A DNA stretch of 64,000 bases from Paraescarpia echinospica (Eukaryota > Annelida > Polychaeta > Sabellida > Siboglinidae), in NCBI GenBank assembly GCA_020002185.1, contig CM034533.1, positions 41,730,116 to 41,794,115 on the forward strand. The letters are read 5' to 3'. A program made the translations under genes and the position numbers. Below are positions 23,567 through 35,698 of this stretch, one piece after another. Within the stretch, counting starts at the first letter, position 1, and each line of letters starts with the position of its first letter. Under the pieces are notes generated by a model, which saw nothing but the letters and a program-made list of their open reading frames with translations, was not told the DNA's origin and searched no databases.

Positions 23567-25420
23567 TATTTATCGCAATATCACGTGCATTAACACTGCA
23601 AATATGGTCATGGGAAGCAAGAGAGAGGTTTCCGAAGACAGATTGTTTCCAAAAGAGAAAAGAGATGAAGTAAGCAATTGCTGGACCCTGGTCTGGATTA
23701 ATTGTGGGGACACCCGTGATTTCGTGAGGTTGTCAGTTGTAACGTTAACAAATTATTATAATTATTATTCGTGTGACAATCGGAGAACATGTGTCTGCGT
23801 AGCGCTGACAGGATATCAAATTGTTACACATATGAGTACTTATGTTCTTGTCCAGGTGTTCAAAATTGTGGAAAGAAATGTAATGTCACTATAATGTACA
23901 TTGACAAAACGAAGGAATTAAAAGGGTGGCAACTACAACTGGTAAATTGGGATTTGTAGGTGTTGAAATTGTCTTCCAAAACATAAGACTGAAAAAATTA
24001 TAACAACATGGATAATAAAAATAAAGTATTATTAAGATTGCGTTATTATATAGATGTGAATACAGTTAAAATGTTATAGCATTGCTATGACCACATAGAT
24101 ACCAGGCATACATATCAGGCCTTCGTGCATAATACAATGTAACTGGATGATGCCGACGAATAATTTATGGGGTCTGGGGCATATGTTGAGGTCAGATTGT
24201 TCACAGAACGGTAGTGTGGAGGCTTGGGACATGGGGAGTGGGAGGTAGCAAATATATAAGGAAAGCGACGAGTATGGCACTGGTGGGCCTCACGGAAAAG
24301 GAACGACAATACGTGATCGTTATGAAAGAAGTCATTTGATTACCTTATTTACAGCGAATGTTTGATATTTGAAAAGGTACGCTTTACCCAACCCGTCTGC
24401 ACGTAACACCACACACTAGGCAGGATAATCCTTGGTTAATTGCGACACTCGAGTAAATCTAACAATGACCGGTCATGTATTAGCTGCACCCGTAGTGCAC
24501 ATGCCGATTCCCCTCTCTGGTTTTATTAGAATGTTAGTCGCAGTCACGCACAATTTTAATATATTAATTACTATATGTTGCTTGGTAATATAACTTTCAA
24601 ACTCACGCGGCTTCAAATGTCCCAACACCGTAACAGCAGAACACAACGGTATCTAGCCGCCTTAATTAATACCACTTACAACGAACAATACAATTAGATC
24701 GGTCACCGGCGCTATCTAATCCTATTGTTTGTAGTAGAGTGTTACTCTGGTGATCGGCAACATCAAAACACCGACCAGTTGAGAGCGTTGACTGATCCTT
24801 GACACCTGGCTTTGTTTACCTGTTGCGTGTCTGCATCAGGACAAGTTCATAATTGCATAAACACTTTGCAGGACACGGGTTGACCTAGTTATATGTGACT
24901 CACGTAGTGCTGACCACTTCAACTGGACACCAAACCAAACATGTTCGCATTCCCCACAATGTATCACTTTTAATCCGTTATTCGCCCAGTAATAGCGAGG
25001 ATTCCGCGGGTGCGGTCACTGGTGTTATACGGTACAACTAGACACAGTCTACTGAACAAGGCATTCGAACTGCATTGCGTTAAGCATAAGGCCTCCATGG
25101 CCAATTAATATAACCCAGGTAGGATAAACAGTAAGAACACTTACGCGACAGGTGTCCGAGTTCACGAATATGTTATATGAGACAGTCGTGGCCTGCCCGT
25201 AATGTCTTAATCCTCCGACCACTGTTGTAATGGCTTCACTCGTGGGTCATTTCAAAAAAACACTGCCGACCGTTGTTGCCTTGTTGGTCGAGCGATGACC
25301 TACTTACCTGTCTACTCCTCGAGTTTGATACGACACACTGAGCATGACCTATTGCGCATACGCGTTGCTTGCTTCACGTGTGACGACGGGCTGATTACAT
25401 TGTCGTCTGTAACAAAAGAC
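23567..25420. other. Upstream region of the GH65 gene, no second gene seen
   Basis: No ORF of interest. The 5' UTR and promoter of the minus-strand GH65 gene should lie here, but no site could be fixed. About 24380-25400 is richer in CpG-containing words than its surroundings. Confidence 0.4.
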
Positions 25421-27337
25421 TTAAAGGAAATAAAAACAAGGCATTAGCTAAAATACGTTTTCCATGTGTACAGAAAGTTTAATATTGCATGTAACATTCG
25501 AGAACATTAAAAAAATACAGAAAAATACATTTGTAGCATAAATTCGATTTTAAACCTGTCTGTGTAGCGATTCCCGCGGAAAATAAAATTTTAATGAGCT
25601 AGGCGATCACGTGGTATCTTAACGTCACACATGACTCACACTCGCAGCAGGTCGACCCTTTCTATGCATTCAGAGCATGTTTACATGGATAATGTTGGGG
25701 TCGAAACGAGCGTCAGAATGAGTTGTTATGCAATAATCCGATGTAATACAAACACTAATCACCATAGAGGAACAAGCAGTTATTTTACGGTTCCACATGA
25801 ATTCAATTTTATTCAAAACAATGAATGCGAATGAGCCTACAACTTGTAGTACGAGTCGACTAGGTTTCGCCGAGCTTGGGCTCGTTTGCAGAATAATTAT
25901 ATCGAATGCAACCAACGGGAGATAATGTACACCAATATACATACATAGCAAACATATATCGTATCCACCTACAGAAAGTAACGTGTAAAATCTCATAATA
26001 TCACTAGAATATTGATCTATGAAGGAGGAGTTGTACAAGTTATTATAACAACTGAAATCAGTCAGCGAATTTCTGTCGGCCCTGATAGCTCACTTGGTAG
26101 CTCACTTGGTTCATTGGCGTTTGTTTTACAATCGGGCGACGCCGGTTCAATCCTGACAACATGCAAATTATTGATTTTCTTTACACCTTTTTTGTTTATG
26201 TTTTCACGAAGTAATATAAACCAAATCATTTAGTATACTATGATGCACTGTTTGTAAATATTTTTGTAGTAATTATTTATTCGCCACACATGAAAATATG
26301 GTCATTATATATAACGATGTTTCTAAATTGTATTTATCCAGACAGATCACAATCTTTTTCACATATATAATTACAATATATTACTGTACAATATATTTAC
26401 AATTAATAAATTATATATCCATTACATTATATTTGTTTGGATAAATAAAATTTAGAAACATCGTTATATAATGACCATATTTTCATTTTTGGGGCGAATA
26501 AATAATTACTACAAAAATAAAAAGTATTTATAAACAGTGCATCATAGTATACTAAATGATTTGGTTTATATTACTTCGTGAAAACATAAACAAAAAAGGT
26601 GTAAAGAAAATCAATAATTTGCATGCTGTCAGGATTGATCCGGCGTCGCCCGATTGTAAAACAAACGTCAATGAACCAACGCGTTTACCAAGTGAGCTAT
26701 CAGGACCGGCAGAAATTCGCTGAATGATTTCAGTTGTTATGATAACTTGTACAACTCCTTCATATATCGATATTCCAGTGATATTATGAGATTATACACG
26801 TTACTTTATGTAGCTGGATACACTATATGTTTGCTATGTATGTTTATTGATGTAGATTATCTCCCGTTGGTTGCATTCGATATAATTATTCTGAAAACGA
26901 GCCCAAGCTCGGCGAAACTTAGTCGACTTGTAAGCCCATTCGCATACGTTGTTTTGAATAAAATTCGATTCATGTGGAACGGTAAGATAACTGCTTGTTC
27001 CTCTATGATGACTAGTGTTTGTATTACGTCGGAAAATTGCACAATAACTCATTCTGACGCTCGTTTCGACCCAAAAACTATACTTGTAAACATGCTCTGA
27101 ATGCATGGAAAGGGTCGGCCTGATGCGAGTTTGAGTCATCAGTGACGTCACATCTCCGGCATCCCGAAAAGCGCGCCAAAAATATGCATATTCGAAAATG
27201 TCCGGATGTACAGCATAAAATGTGGAATTTCTAATTCATTGAATTTTTTTCATTTTTTTTGCTTGGTGGACGTGGAAATAGATAGCAGGATATAATGTAA
27301 CATGAATTCAAGCAATAGATGTTTTTATTCCCTTTAA
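25421..27337. mobile_element. Long foldback element, copy 1, bounded by TTAA
   Basis: The ends read TTAAAGGAAATAAAAACA and, inverted, TTAAAGGGAATAAAAACA. TTAA could be a piggyBac-type target site. The arms (about 25421-26340 and 26440-27337) are near-complete inverted copies of each other, and only about 100 AT-rich bases separate them. Each arm holds a tRNA-like sequence. The ORFs that appear in both arms mirror each other and resemble no known protein. A second copy lies at 42578-44414 in the opposite orientation, judged by the unpaired loop. Confidence 0.75.
26078..26155 (+). repeat. tRNA-like (pol III promoter-like) sequence in left arm
   Basis: CCTGATAGCTCACTTGGTAG (A-box region) and GACGCCGGTTCAATCCTGAC (B-box region) sit in tRNA-like spacing. 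A short duplication (TAGCTCACTTGG twice) disrupts the D-arm, so this is not a working tRNA. The mirrored copy lies at about 26635-26712 on the minus strand. Confidence 0.55.
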
Positions 27338-27609
27338 CTAAAAATAGGAAATCGATACAACATATATGCACAGATGGGTTAAGTACGATATTTGAACAGT
27401 GACGTGTCTGGGATCTCACACTCACAGGGACGGAAGGGGTTGGCCCACGGCGGAGGGGACAGCATACTCACCATTATTCCTGCTCACTCACCTGCTGCGA
27501 TCTGTTGACAGTGGAGCAGGTTGCATTTATTTAAACCAAATGCGCAGGGGAATTCACAGGGAAGCCTGAAACTGGAGGCATAGATAAAGACAGCACAAAT
27601 AAATCAGCA

Positions 27610-27752
27610 AAGAACAGCCTGGAAAACTGTTCTGAAGGTGGATATAAATGCGTTTGTTTAAATGCACGGAGCATATTAAACAAAATAACTGAACTAAACA
27701 TTATGGTAGGAAATATTGACGCTCACATAATAGGTATAACCGAATCATGGGC
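27610..27752 (+). pseudogene. LINE ORF2 endonuclease N-terminal fragment
   Basis: The plus strand reads KCVCLNARSILNKITELN, then IDAHIIGITESWA, the classical start of the APE-type endonuclease of CR1/L2/Jockey LINEs (N of LNARS and E of ITESW). It stops abruptly at about 27752, where unrelated GC-rich sequence begins. Confidence 0.8.
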
Positions 27753-28425
27753 CACTACCATCCTCGCGCGCCAGGGGTCGCTGCTGCTGATTACGTCAGT
27801 CCCAGCCAGCAGTACCCCTGGCTGATCGCTTTGCGAAACTCTGAATTTAAGCTCAGCCTATAAAATCGCTCACTAGATCAGTAGATCTATTCAGGTCAGG
27901 TGGTCATAATAAAACTAATTTCAACCAACCGTGGCTCATGTTACATGCAATGTTTAGGAAGTAGAAGCAATTATTCGAATACACAATTCCGCTAAGTTGC
28001 TCGTGCTAATGGGCGAACGGGTCATTATATATTGGGATTCCCAGACGTCGTTTATCCGTCTTCAAATTGGGGCAGGTATTTGCGCTGTTCTCACGGGTGA
28101 TGCTGTCGCGACTGGCGAAGTCAATTTCTAGTTTGACTCAGCTAACTTCCGCACCTCGCGTAGGGGATCTACCAGGGCTAGTTCTGCATGGCAAACAGCC
28201 CTGGCTTGCGAGGATGGCCACTACCAATATATATGAGATGCCGAATGGGCTCCTCGAGATTACCACTTCTAAATTTATGCAACTGGGTCAAGTAGGGGTT
28301 ACGAAGTTGTATTCACGGTAAACACGAGGTGATTGGAACGCAGCAGTAATTATCCGCTGTGTGGCACAACCATGGTCGATTTCATTCTTGGAAATGCCGC
28401 AACGTTATATTCGCCTTGCGTGTAT
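27753..28425. other. Non-coding stretch, no gene seen
   Basis: Only short chance ORFs. A loosely self-complementary stretch with GCCAGGGGT and ACCCCTGGC lies at about 27769-27826. Confidence 0.5.
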
Positions 28426-29307
28426 TTATGAACGAATGAACGTTTTTATTCAAAACATTGGCAAAAACAATATATATCAAATATGATTATGATCAAGACA
28501 AACAAGTTTGCTATAATACAAGTGAGAATGTACACTATACAATGTTTGAAGGGGGTAAACAGTAAGTCACTGACTTGTATGTAAGTTTACCCCTGACATG
28601 TATATTTAGACATTTGAGTTACGTTTATTGAACTTTCTATTCCTCTACTTTAGCAATCACAATTGATATCATGTAAGGAAGATACTCATGTTCCAAATTT
28701 ACAGTATATAATAAATACACGTGTTAACGCAGAATTATATTTGTTGATGATTGTATTTAGATTTCTATGACCAGATATTTCTTAAATAAAAGGTTCTTGC
28801 ATTTACGTTTAAATGCATTCATAGTATTGGTATTTTTTAAATAATCACATAGAGAATTCCATAATTGCACTCCATTTACTCAAAGAGACCAATGATCGCA
28901 TGATGGAACAAACACTTTGTCGTTCTAAGTCGTAATTAACTTGCATTGAGTATGCTGTTTCTCGTCTAGTAAACAAACACTGAATATTTGTTGGCAAACA
29001 GCTATAGTAAGCTTTGTACATAAATAATAAGGTTTTCAATGCAATTGTTGTTCTGTACATATTTTATATGAGCTTTCCAATGTAATAGATCATCAGTAAA
29101 CAAAAACTTGATGACCTTTACTCGTTCGATATTACCATTTCGTATCTTTATATTGACATCTTTTTGAGTATACGATTGTCAAATAACATATAACTGGATA
29201 TGTTTACAGTTAACTTATTTACTGCAAACCATGTAAACATTTTGTAAAGCACGTCATATACTATTTCATCTAGTCTATTGATATTGCTATTTGCATAAAT
29301 TATATTA

Positions 29308-29312
29308 GTATC
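29308..29312. repeat. Target-site duplication, left (GTATC)
   Basis: GTATC immediately precedes the 5' LTR and occurs again directly after the 3' LTR (31945-31949). Confidence 0.85.
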
Positions 29313-29464
29313 TGTCATAATGCCGTCCCATTATAATTCCGACGCACTAATTACAGGGACAATCATTCGACGAGACACCTCGTAGCTCCCGGTTATTCAG
29401 CCCGTTGGCCTGTATACTTTCGTGTTTAATAAAGCCTACGTTTACCCATACACGTTACATTACA
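29313..29464 (+). repeat. 5' LTR, copy 1
   Basis: 152 bp, TGTCATAATG to CATTACA. An AATAAA signal lies in GTGTTTAATAAAGCCT. It differs from its 3' LTR at very few positions, so the insertion is young or the LTRs were homogenised. Confidence 0.9.
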
Positions 29465-29643
29465 TGGTGTCTGAAGCGGTTTGCGGGTGAGTTAAGCGCA
29501 ATATGCATTAACTTACTCAGCGAAAAAAGTTATAACGTACGGCAACATCGACGAAAAGCGACATTGTCGTCGCGAAATCGAACACACGACAAGTCCGTCG
29601 CTACGCCAAGACAGCGCTACGCCTACAGCTACGTTCAGCCAAC

Positions 29644-30420
29644 ATGGCAAAATTCGACCCGCCAGCGAAGTTTTCGTTCAAGCCGAGTGAATGGTTGGAG
29701 TGGGTCGAGGAATTCGGGCGATTTAGAACGGCGACTAAGCTACATAAAGAAGACGGCGAAGTCCAACGCGACTCGTTACTGTATGCTATGGGTGGTCGTG
29801 AGGCGAATCGCATCTTTCGTACCTTGAGGCTTGACGTTCGTGTCGCCTGAAACAGATACAGATTACGCCACGTTGGTGTCAAAGTTAACGGAGTATTTCA
29901 TCCCGAAGAGAAATATCATCCACGAACGCTGCTTATTCCAAGACAGAGTGCATCATTCATCTGAGTCTATCGAAGAATTCGTACGAGACCTGCAAACATT
30001 GACGTTGCACTGTCTGTGGCTATGCGGACACGAATGAGATGGTCAGAGACCGTTTTGTGATGGGCATCAATGACTCGTCAGTGAAAAAAAAATTGCAGTT
30101 GGGTACAGAGCTCAGTCTCGACAAGGCTGTGACTATTGCTCGCCAAAATGAGCAAGTAAAATCGCAAATGCGTGAACAAGTACACACCATTCAAGTGAAT
30201 GAACATGCAGCCGAAGCAAAGATGAGTGCTCGGCACACTAAACAACGTCCATACTCGTCGCGCACAAAAAAACATGCGTCAAACGTGCGACCGCTGTGGT
30301 TACGCGCGACACGGTCGCGAGGGAAAGTGTCCGGCTTTGGGGCAAAAATGCAAGATCTGCAATGTCAGGGGTCACTTTGCCTCTGTCTGTCGTTCGAAGC
30401 GAAGTACGACCTTTGAACCA
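29644..30420 (+). pseudogene. gag of LTR element copy 1 (frameshifted)
   Basis: Starts MAKFDPPAKFSFKPSEWLE at the ATG at 29644. Later blocks in other frames are FVSPETDTDYATLVSKL, YFIPKRNIIHERC, ESIEEFVRDLQTL and DRFVMGINDSSVK, typical of Gypsy capsid (the 'F.p..n...eR..F..r.q...Es...f...L..la..C' pattern). Near 30290-30400 is a knuckle region CDRCGYARHG, GQKCKICNVRGHFASVC. A 7-nt insertion near 29830 and an altered stretch near 30010, both compared with copy 2, break the frame. Confidence 0.85.
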
Positions 30421-31692
30421 CGTTCATCGCACGAAGTGAAAAGCGACACTGCAGAATCGTTTCTCGGCGCCATCGAACAGAGTTGGCCCGCGACCAAGGA
30501 TCGTCTAACTGAGATACGAATCGAGACGTCACGCGATCCGACAATGACATCACTTTTCGACTTCATCAAGAATGGGTGGCCGCGTCACGAACGATCGGTC
30601 CCACAAACGGTAAGAGAGTACCATCGTGAGAGAGCAGCACTATCAGCCGTCGACGGAGTAGTCGTGTATAAACTGCAGATCGTGATACCTGCAACAATGC
30701 GCAACGACATACTTCACAGGCTACACGAGTCCCACCAGGGTGTTTCGAAGTGCCGAGAACGAGCAGCAGCCGCCGTCTGGTGGCCGAGAATCAGCCGAGA
30801 CATCACAGCGTTCGTCGAGCATTGCCAAACATGCCGACGGAACAGGCCGTTACAGCGCGAGTAACCTCTGCGCCCTGTCGAAATCCCAAAACGACCGTGG
30901 GAGAAGATCGCAATGGACATATTCACGTTCGAGCGCAAGGACTACTTGGTGGTCATTGACTACTATTCACGCTGGATAGAAATTAAGAAGCTGACCAGCC
31001 TAACGTCTGACAGTGTGATTACTCGTCTCAAGGCTATCTTCACCACACACGGCATTCCGGACATCGTCGTGTCAGACAACGGCCGACAATTCATTTCGAA
31101 TGAATTCTGTCGGTTTGCCAAATCGTGGGGGTTCATACAACAGACAACGAACCCATATTTCGCACAGAAGAACGGCATGGCAGAGCGAGCTGTGCAGACA
31201 GCGAAACGTCTGCTCCTCCTTGACGACCCGGCGATCGGCCTACTGAACTATCGGGCGTCGCCTCATAGCGCGATTGGCGTGTCGCCTGCAGAGGCCTTGA
31301 TGGGTCGCCAACTCGCCACGAGATTGCCAGTCATCAATCAACAACTGCAACCATGTCATGGCCGCGACGCAGACATTCGCGAGTCTGATCGCAAGGCAAA
31401 GGCGATCTACAAACGTAATTACGACAAACGCCACGGCGTGCGCAGTCTGTCTCCTTTGCAAATTGGTGACCGAGTTTTGCTAAAATTCGACAACGAGAAG
31501 TCGTGGTCTCAGCCAAGCACCGTCATTCGAAGTGACCCGATGAACCGGTCATACATCGTCAGGACGGAGGATGGCATCGACTATCGGCGAAATCGACGAC
31601 ATCTTCAGGGTGTGTCATACGTCGCCCTGATGACGAGGCGCCAGAGTCGACCGACGACATCCCCGCTGCGCCCGACGCACCGCTCGCGGTGA
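30411..31692 (+). pseudogene. Integrase of LTR element copy 1 (one nonsense change)
   Basis: It follows the gag knuckle in the same frame: a short linker, the HHCC zinc domain (HRLHESHQ, CQTCRRN), and the DDE core with MDIFTFERKD, VVSDNGRQF and GMAERAVQTAK. The second Asp and the Glu are 35 residues apart, the usual DD35E spacing. The C-terminal domain has IGDRVLLKF. A TAA stop stands at 30862-30864 between the zinc domain and the core, where copy 2 has CAA. Confidence 0.9.
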
Positions 31693-31792
31693 ACGCCCCA
31701 GCTTCGTCGCAGACGCACACCAGATGTGGACGGATGGTCATCCCGCCAATGCGATTTAGATAGTGTGTTCTTTTTATGTTTACGAAGGGAGA

Positions 31793-31944
31793 TGTCATAA
31801 TGCCGTCCCATTATAATTCCGACGCACTAATTACAGGGACAATCATTCGACGAGACACCTCGTAGCTCCCGGTTATTCAGCCCGTTGGCCTGTATACTTT
31901 CGTGTTTAATAAAGCCTACATTTACCCATACACGTTACATTACA
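31793..31944 (+). repeat. 3' LTR, copy 1
   Basis: 152 bp, preceded by the purine tract GAAGGGAGA (31784-31792) and followed by the TSD GTATC (31945-31949). Confidence 0.9.
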
Positions 31945-32149
31945 GTATCGTCTGCAAAGAGGATGTATTTTACAAGATTAGATATGTCACACATCTCACT
32001 AACGTATAGAATTAATAGTTTATGGCCAAAATTCGAATCTTGGGGGACACCACATGAAATACTGCGCACATCAGAATTACATTGTCAATAGACATAAATT
32101 GTTTTCATTTGTCTTCAAGATAACTATTTAGTCAGTTGCATGTCACTTT

Positions 32150-32870
32150 CAAATATGTTTTCCATATCATCACAATGTGACAGTACGTTATTTTCTTTCA
32201 CGGTGTTATTCTCATCTTGTTTGATTGAACTTACCATTAAACTCTTCAAGAAGACGTTGATATGCACATACGTATGGATAAACTGTCAAAGTGAAAAATA
32301 CACTACTTATTAAATAGATACCACACGGATAACCATTCAAGATAATACACATCACGATTAGTTCTTATTATTGGAATGACCCAGCATCATAACACAAAAA
32401 CATAAATTTGGTTAATCGAAAGGATGTATACTGACATTTCTTATTTAGTTGTTGTTACCCGTTGTGAAAGGTGTATTGTGTCGGTCTTGTGCAAGAAACA
32501 CTCACTTTGAGAAACGCGTCTAGCACTATGTGAAATATCACGTTTGTATCACCGCCTGGCTGTGGACAGGAGAATGTGCGTACCTACTTCGTCTTACCAG
32601 TCATTTAAAAGTCACAACATTCACCGCACTACATATATGTCTCTCACATTTATTGAATTTATTATAGTAGGCCCTGCAGCTATTCACCCCATACAAAGTC
32701 AAACACCTACACAGCGACCGCGCCTATTTCGAAGCCACGTTTATAAAGTTCAGCATTACGGAATGCCGCGCTTGAGTCATGTGTAGCCCTATTGTTTTGT
32801 TGTGTTTGTGACGAATAAAGTCTCTTGCGCATAGCAGAAGAAAAACGTTCACAAAATCAAACCATCATAA
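32150..32870. other. Non-coding flank shared with copy 2
   Basis: No gene recognised. The stretch recurs nearly unchanged at 63030-63750, as part of the duplication that reaches the window end. Confidence 0.7.
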
Positions 32871-32874
32871 CTAT

Positions 32875-33290
32875 GGTACATGTACACATGCATGTATACA
32901 CATGCATGCATGCCTGCGTGCATTCACACAAACGCAATCAAGCACACATGCACCCACGCGCACACACAGGCACACAAACGCACAGACACACACACACGCG
33001 CATGCATGCATGACGTCACATGTACATACATACACACATATATACATACATACATGCATGCATACATACATACACACATACATACTTACACACATATACA
33101 TACATACATATTACATGCATACATACATACATACACAAATGCATTCACACACACGCACACACACATACACACACTCACACACATACACACACGCACGCAT
33201 GCATGCACCCATACATACGTACATACATACATACATACGTGTTCGTGTGCGTGTTCGTGTGCGTGTGTGCATGTGCGCTTGTGTGCATGA
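32875..33290. repeat. ACAT/CATG/CA microsatellite block
   Basis: Mixed tandem ATAC, CATG, CA and TG units. It makes long meaningless ORFs (poly His/Thr/Tyr) in several frames. The same block begins again at 63759. Confidence 0.9.
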
Positions 33291-33480
33291 GCATTTTTCT
33301 TGCAAATTTACCGTTCGTTCCAACATACGTGTATATCCGTACGTACGTTCATACTGACGCACATACGCATATTACTACGAAGCAGTGTTCACTGCAATGG
33401 GTTTACTCTTCTAACAAAACAATCACAGAATACATAATTAAAACATTTCGGTTTTCTTGTATACATAATTACTTAACAGT

Positions 33481-34794
33481 AAGGCTAGCAAACATACGGC
33501 GGCGTGATTGACCTGGCTGCGTCCAAGTCTTATCGAACTGGCCCCCATCTACTGGTCAACCACTGTTGTTAGCTAGCTGATTACGAGTTCCGCGTATCTC
33601 AAGTGTTCTTGCGAGGTTGCACCAGGTCAATACACTAGTAAATATTTACCAACCGTGATACACATACCATGTCTCTACGAACATTTAACTTTCTGTGCAA
33701 ACCCTTATGCGTAAACGCGTAAGTATGTACAAAACGTATTTGCGTACATACATTCGCACTCGCACTCGCACGCGCACGCGCATGCGCACGGACAAGCACA
33801 TCCACACACACACACGCACGCACGCACGCACGCACGCACGCACACACACACGCACACACACACACACACACGAATTTCGAAGCCATCTTCGCCTTGGACT
33901 TCAAAATGAAAGAGTACAGTAAAACGGACATCCCAATAATGCTTTGGGTGAAATAATAAATATTAATTTTAACACTAACACACTCAAAAATCTTCTTGAT
34001 TCCCGGGAGTGTTGATATTAAACATTAATATTGATAATGACTAACAGTCACTTTCAAGATAAGCTATATACTACATAATAATATTATACATTCATATTAG
34101 TTGTGTTTCTTTTGTAGCAAAGCCGTTTCTGAAGGATACAGTTGGGGGGCGAAATTTGTTCGTGCGAATCCATATATAACTAATGGCATGGCCAGTATTA
34201 ACGCCTGTTATTGTTTACAATGACAGTAGAAAACCTTCTGGTAAAAATCCCGGAGGACCCAAAGGGAAATGTGCTATATGAAATGCGGTTATGGACAATC
34301 CAGTAAACGCGCGGCCTCGTCGCAGCGTGTGGAAACAAACGATTCTATGCGGAACGCTTTCTTTTGTTGTTTACTACGTTATCTGATTATTGTATTTTCA
34401 GAAAGCTTTCGATAAAGCTTTTACTAAAATTACAATTTACTCCTAAATGTGTTTATGTATATATGGTTACGAAAGTATTTTTAGAACAATCTTCTTCAAA
34501 CTTGACGAAGGCACTAGAAACAAAGGGTTCTAAGCAGCATTAATAAATAAATAATGCAAGATAGAAATCACACATGAATGGAATGCATTTAACGAGTATC
34601 TAGTAATTGTGTTTAGGCAGTGTGGACATGCTGGCATATATAATTAGCAGGTTTATTTGATAAGGGTGGTCTATGATACCATACGCATACAGTACAGTAG
34701 CCAGTGTATTACGCTCGATAAGTCAACAGCGTCATTGTCCATTTGCTGCCTGGAACTTTTTGCTTTGGATTATAATCTTTTCAAATAATTTATT
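33481..34794. repeat. Tandem duplication, unit A
   Basis: Begins GGCTAGCAAACATACGGCGG then CGTGATTGACCTGGCTGCG, and ends GCTTTGGATTATAATCTTTT. Its outer parts recur in unit B (34795-36240). The middle, about 33870-34300, is not shared. Confidence 0.75.
33797..33872. repeat. (CA)n/(CACG)n microsatellite
   Basis: A CA-rich tract with CACG units in unit A; the matching tract in unit B lies at 35063-35150. Confidence 0.9.
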
Positions 34795-35062
34795 AAGGCT
34801 AACAAACAGAGGGCGGCGTGATTGACCTGGCTGCGTCCAAGTCTTACCGAAATGGCCCCATCTACTGGTCAACCACTGTTGTTAGCTAGCTGATAACGAG
34901 TTCCGCGTATCTCAAAGTGTTCTGGCGAGGTTGCACCAGGTCAATACAATAGTAATTATTTACCAACCGTGATACACATACTATATCTACGCACATTTTA
35001 CTTTCTGTGCAAACCCTTATGCGTAAACGCGTAAGTATGTACACACGTATTTGCGTACGTAC

Positions 35063-35150
35063 ACGCGCACGCGCACTCGCACGGACAACCACACCCACAC
35101 AAACACACACACCACACACCACACACACACACACACACACGCACGCACAA
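35063..35150. repeat. (CA)n microsatellite, unit B
   Basis: A CACA tract interrupted by CACC and CGCA words, the counterpart of 33797-33872. Confidence 0.85.
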
Positions 35151-35698
35151 TCCACTAAACGACTCGATCAACGTCTCAAGTCAATGGCTGTTACTTTCGA
35201 TAACGGTGACAAAGTCCAGGATTTGGTCAGACGCTGCTCTACTACTGCCCGCAGGCAGACGCCGTCACCCAATTCCTGTTACACACTGACGTTGTATGTA
35301 TGTCTCTACTTGTAAATGTGCGGCCTCATCTCAGCGTTGTGTGCTTACGTAATGTGGAAACAAACGATTCTAGGCAGAACGCTTACTTGTGTTGTTTACT
35401 ACGTTATCTGATTATTTTATTTTCAGTAAACGTTAGATGAAGTTTTTATTAAAATTAATTCCTAAATGTTTTTAATTGTATATGTTTACGAAGGCATTTT
35501 TAGAACCATCTTCTTCAAATTTGAAGAGGGCACTAGAAACAAAGGGTACTAAGCAGCATTAATAAAGAAATAATGCAAGTTGGGTATCAGAGAGAACTCA
35601 CATATGAATGGAATGCATTTAACGATTATCTAGTATTTGTGTTTAAGCAGTGTGGACATATTAGCATATATAATTAGCAGGTTTATTTGATAAGGGTG

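Larger units (their letters stand above)
29313..31944 (+). mobile_element. Non-autonomous Ty3/Gypsy-like LTR retrotransposon, copy 1
   Basis: It has two 152-bp LTRs (29313-29464 and 31793-31944) that start TG and end CA, a primer-site-like TGGTGTCTGAAGCGG right after the 5' LTR, a purine tract GAAGGGAGA before the 3' LTR, and a 5-bp TSD. The interior of about 2.3 kb codes for gag with a zinc knuckle, followed directly by integrase. Protease, reverse transcriptase and RNase H are absent. Copy 2 at 60205-62824 has the same content, so the deleted form predates the split of the two copies. Such an element needs enzymes from an autonomous relative. Confidence 0.9.
28428..32150 (-). pseudogene. 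CR1/Jockey-like LINE remnant split by an LTR element
   Basis: On the minus strand the part upstream of the LTR insertion encodes GVPQDSNFGHK, ILYVSEMCDISN and KYILFAD, the RT motifs 'GVPQGS.LGPLLF.LY.ND' and 'FADDT'. The part after it (29312 downward) continues NIIYANSNINRL, and then a decayed thumb and C-terminal region, with LFMYKAYYSCLPTNIQC near 29000. Several stops and frameshifts are present. A tail with TTTTTATTCAAAA near 28440 (plus strand) may mark its 3' end. The LTR element at 29313-31944 lies inside it. Confidence 0.75.

Noticed and set aside
23241..23567. ORF with long Arg-Glu run
   Set aside because: It is the (TC)n microsatellite read on the minus strand.
25670..26038. 122-codon minus-strand ORF mirrored by a 117-codon ORF at 26747-27100
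   Set aside because: The two are inverted copies within the foldback arms, broken in the other element copy, and resemble no protein family.
32871..33511. Several ORFs of 75-163 codons rich in His, Thr, Tyr, Cys and Val
   Set aside because: They translate the ACAT/CA/TG microsatellite in different frames and have no other coding sign.
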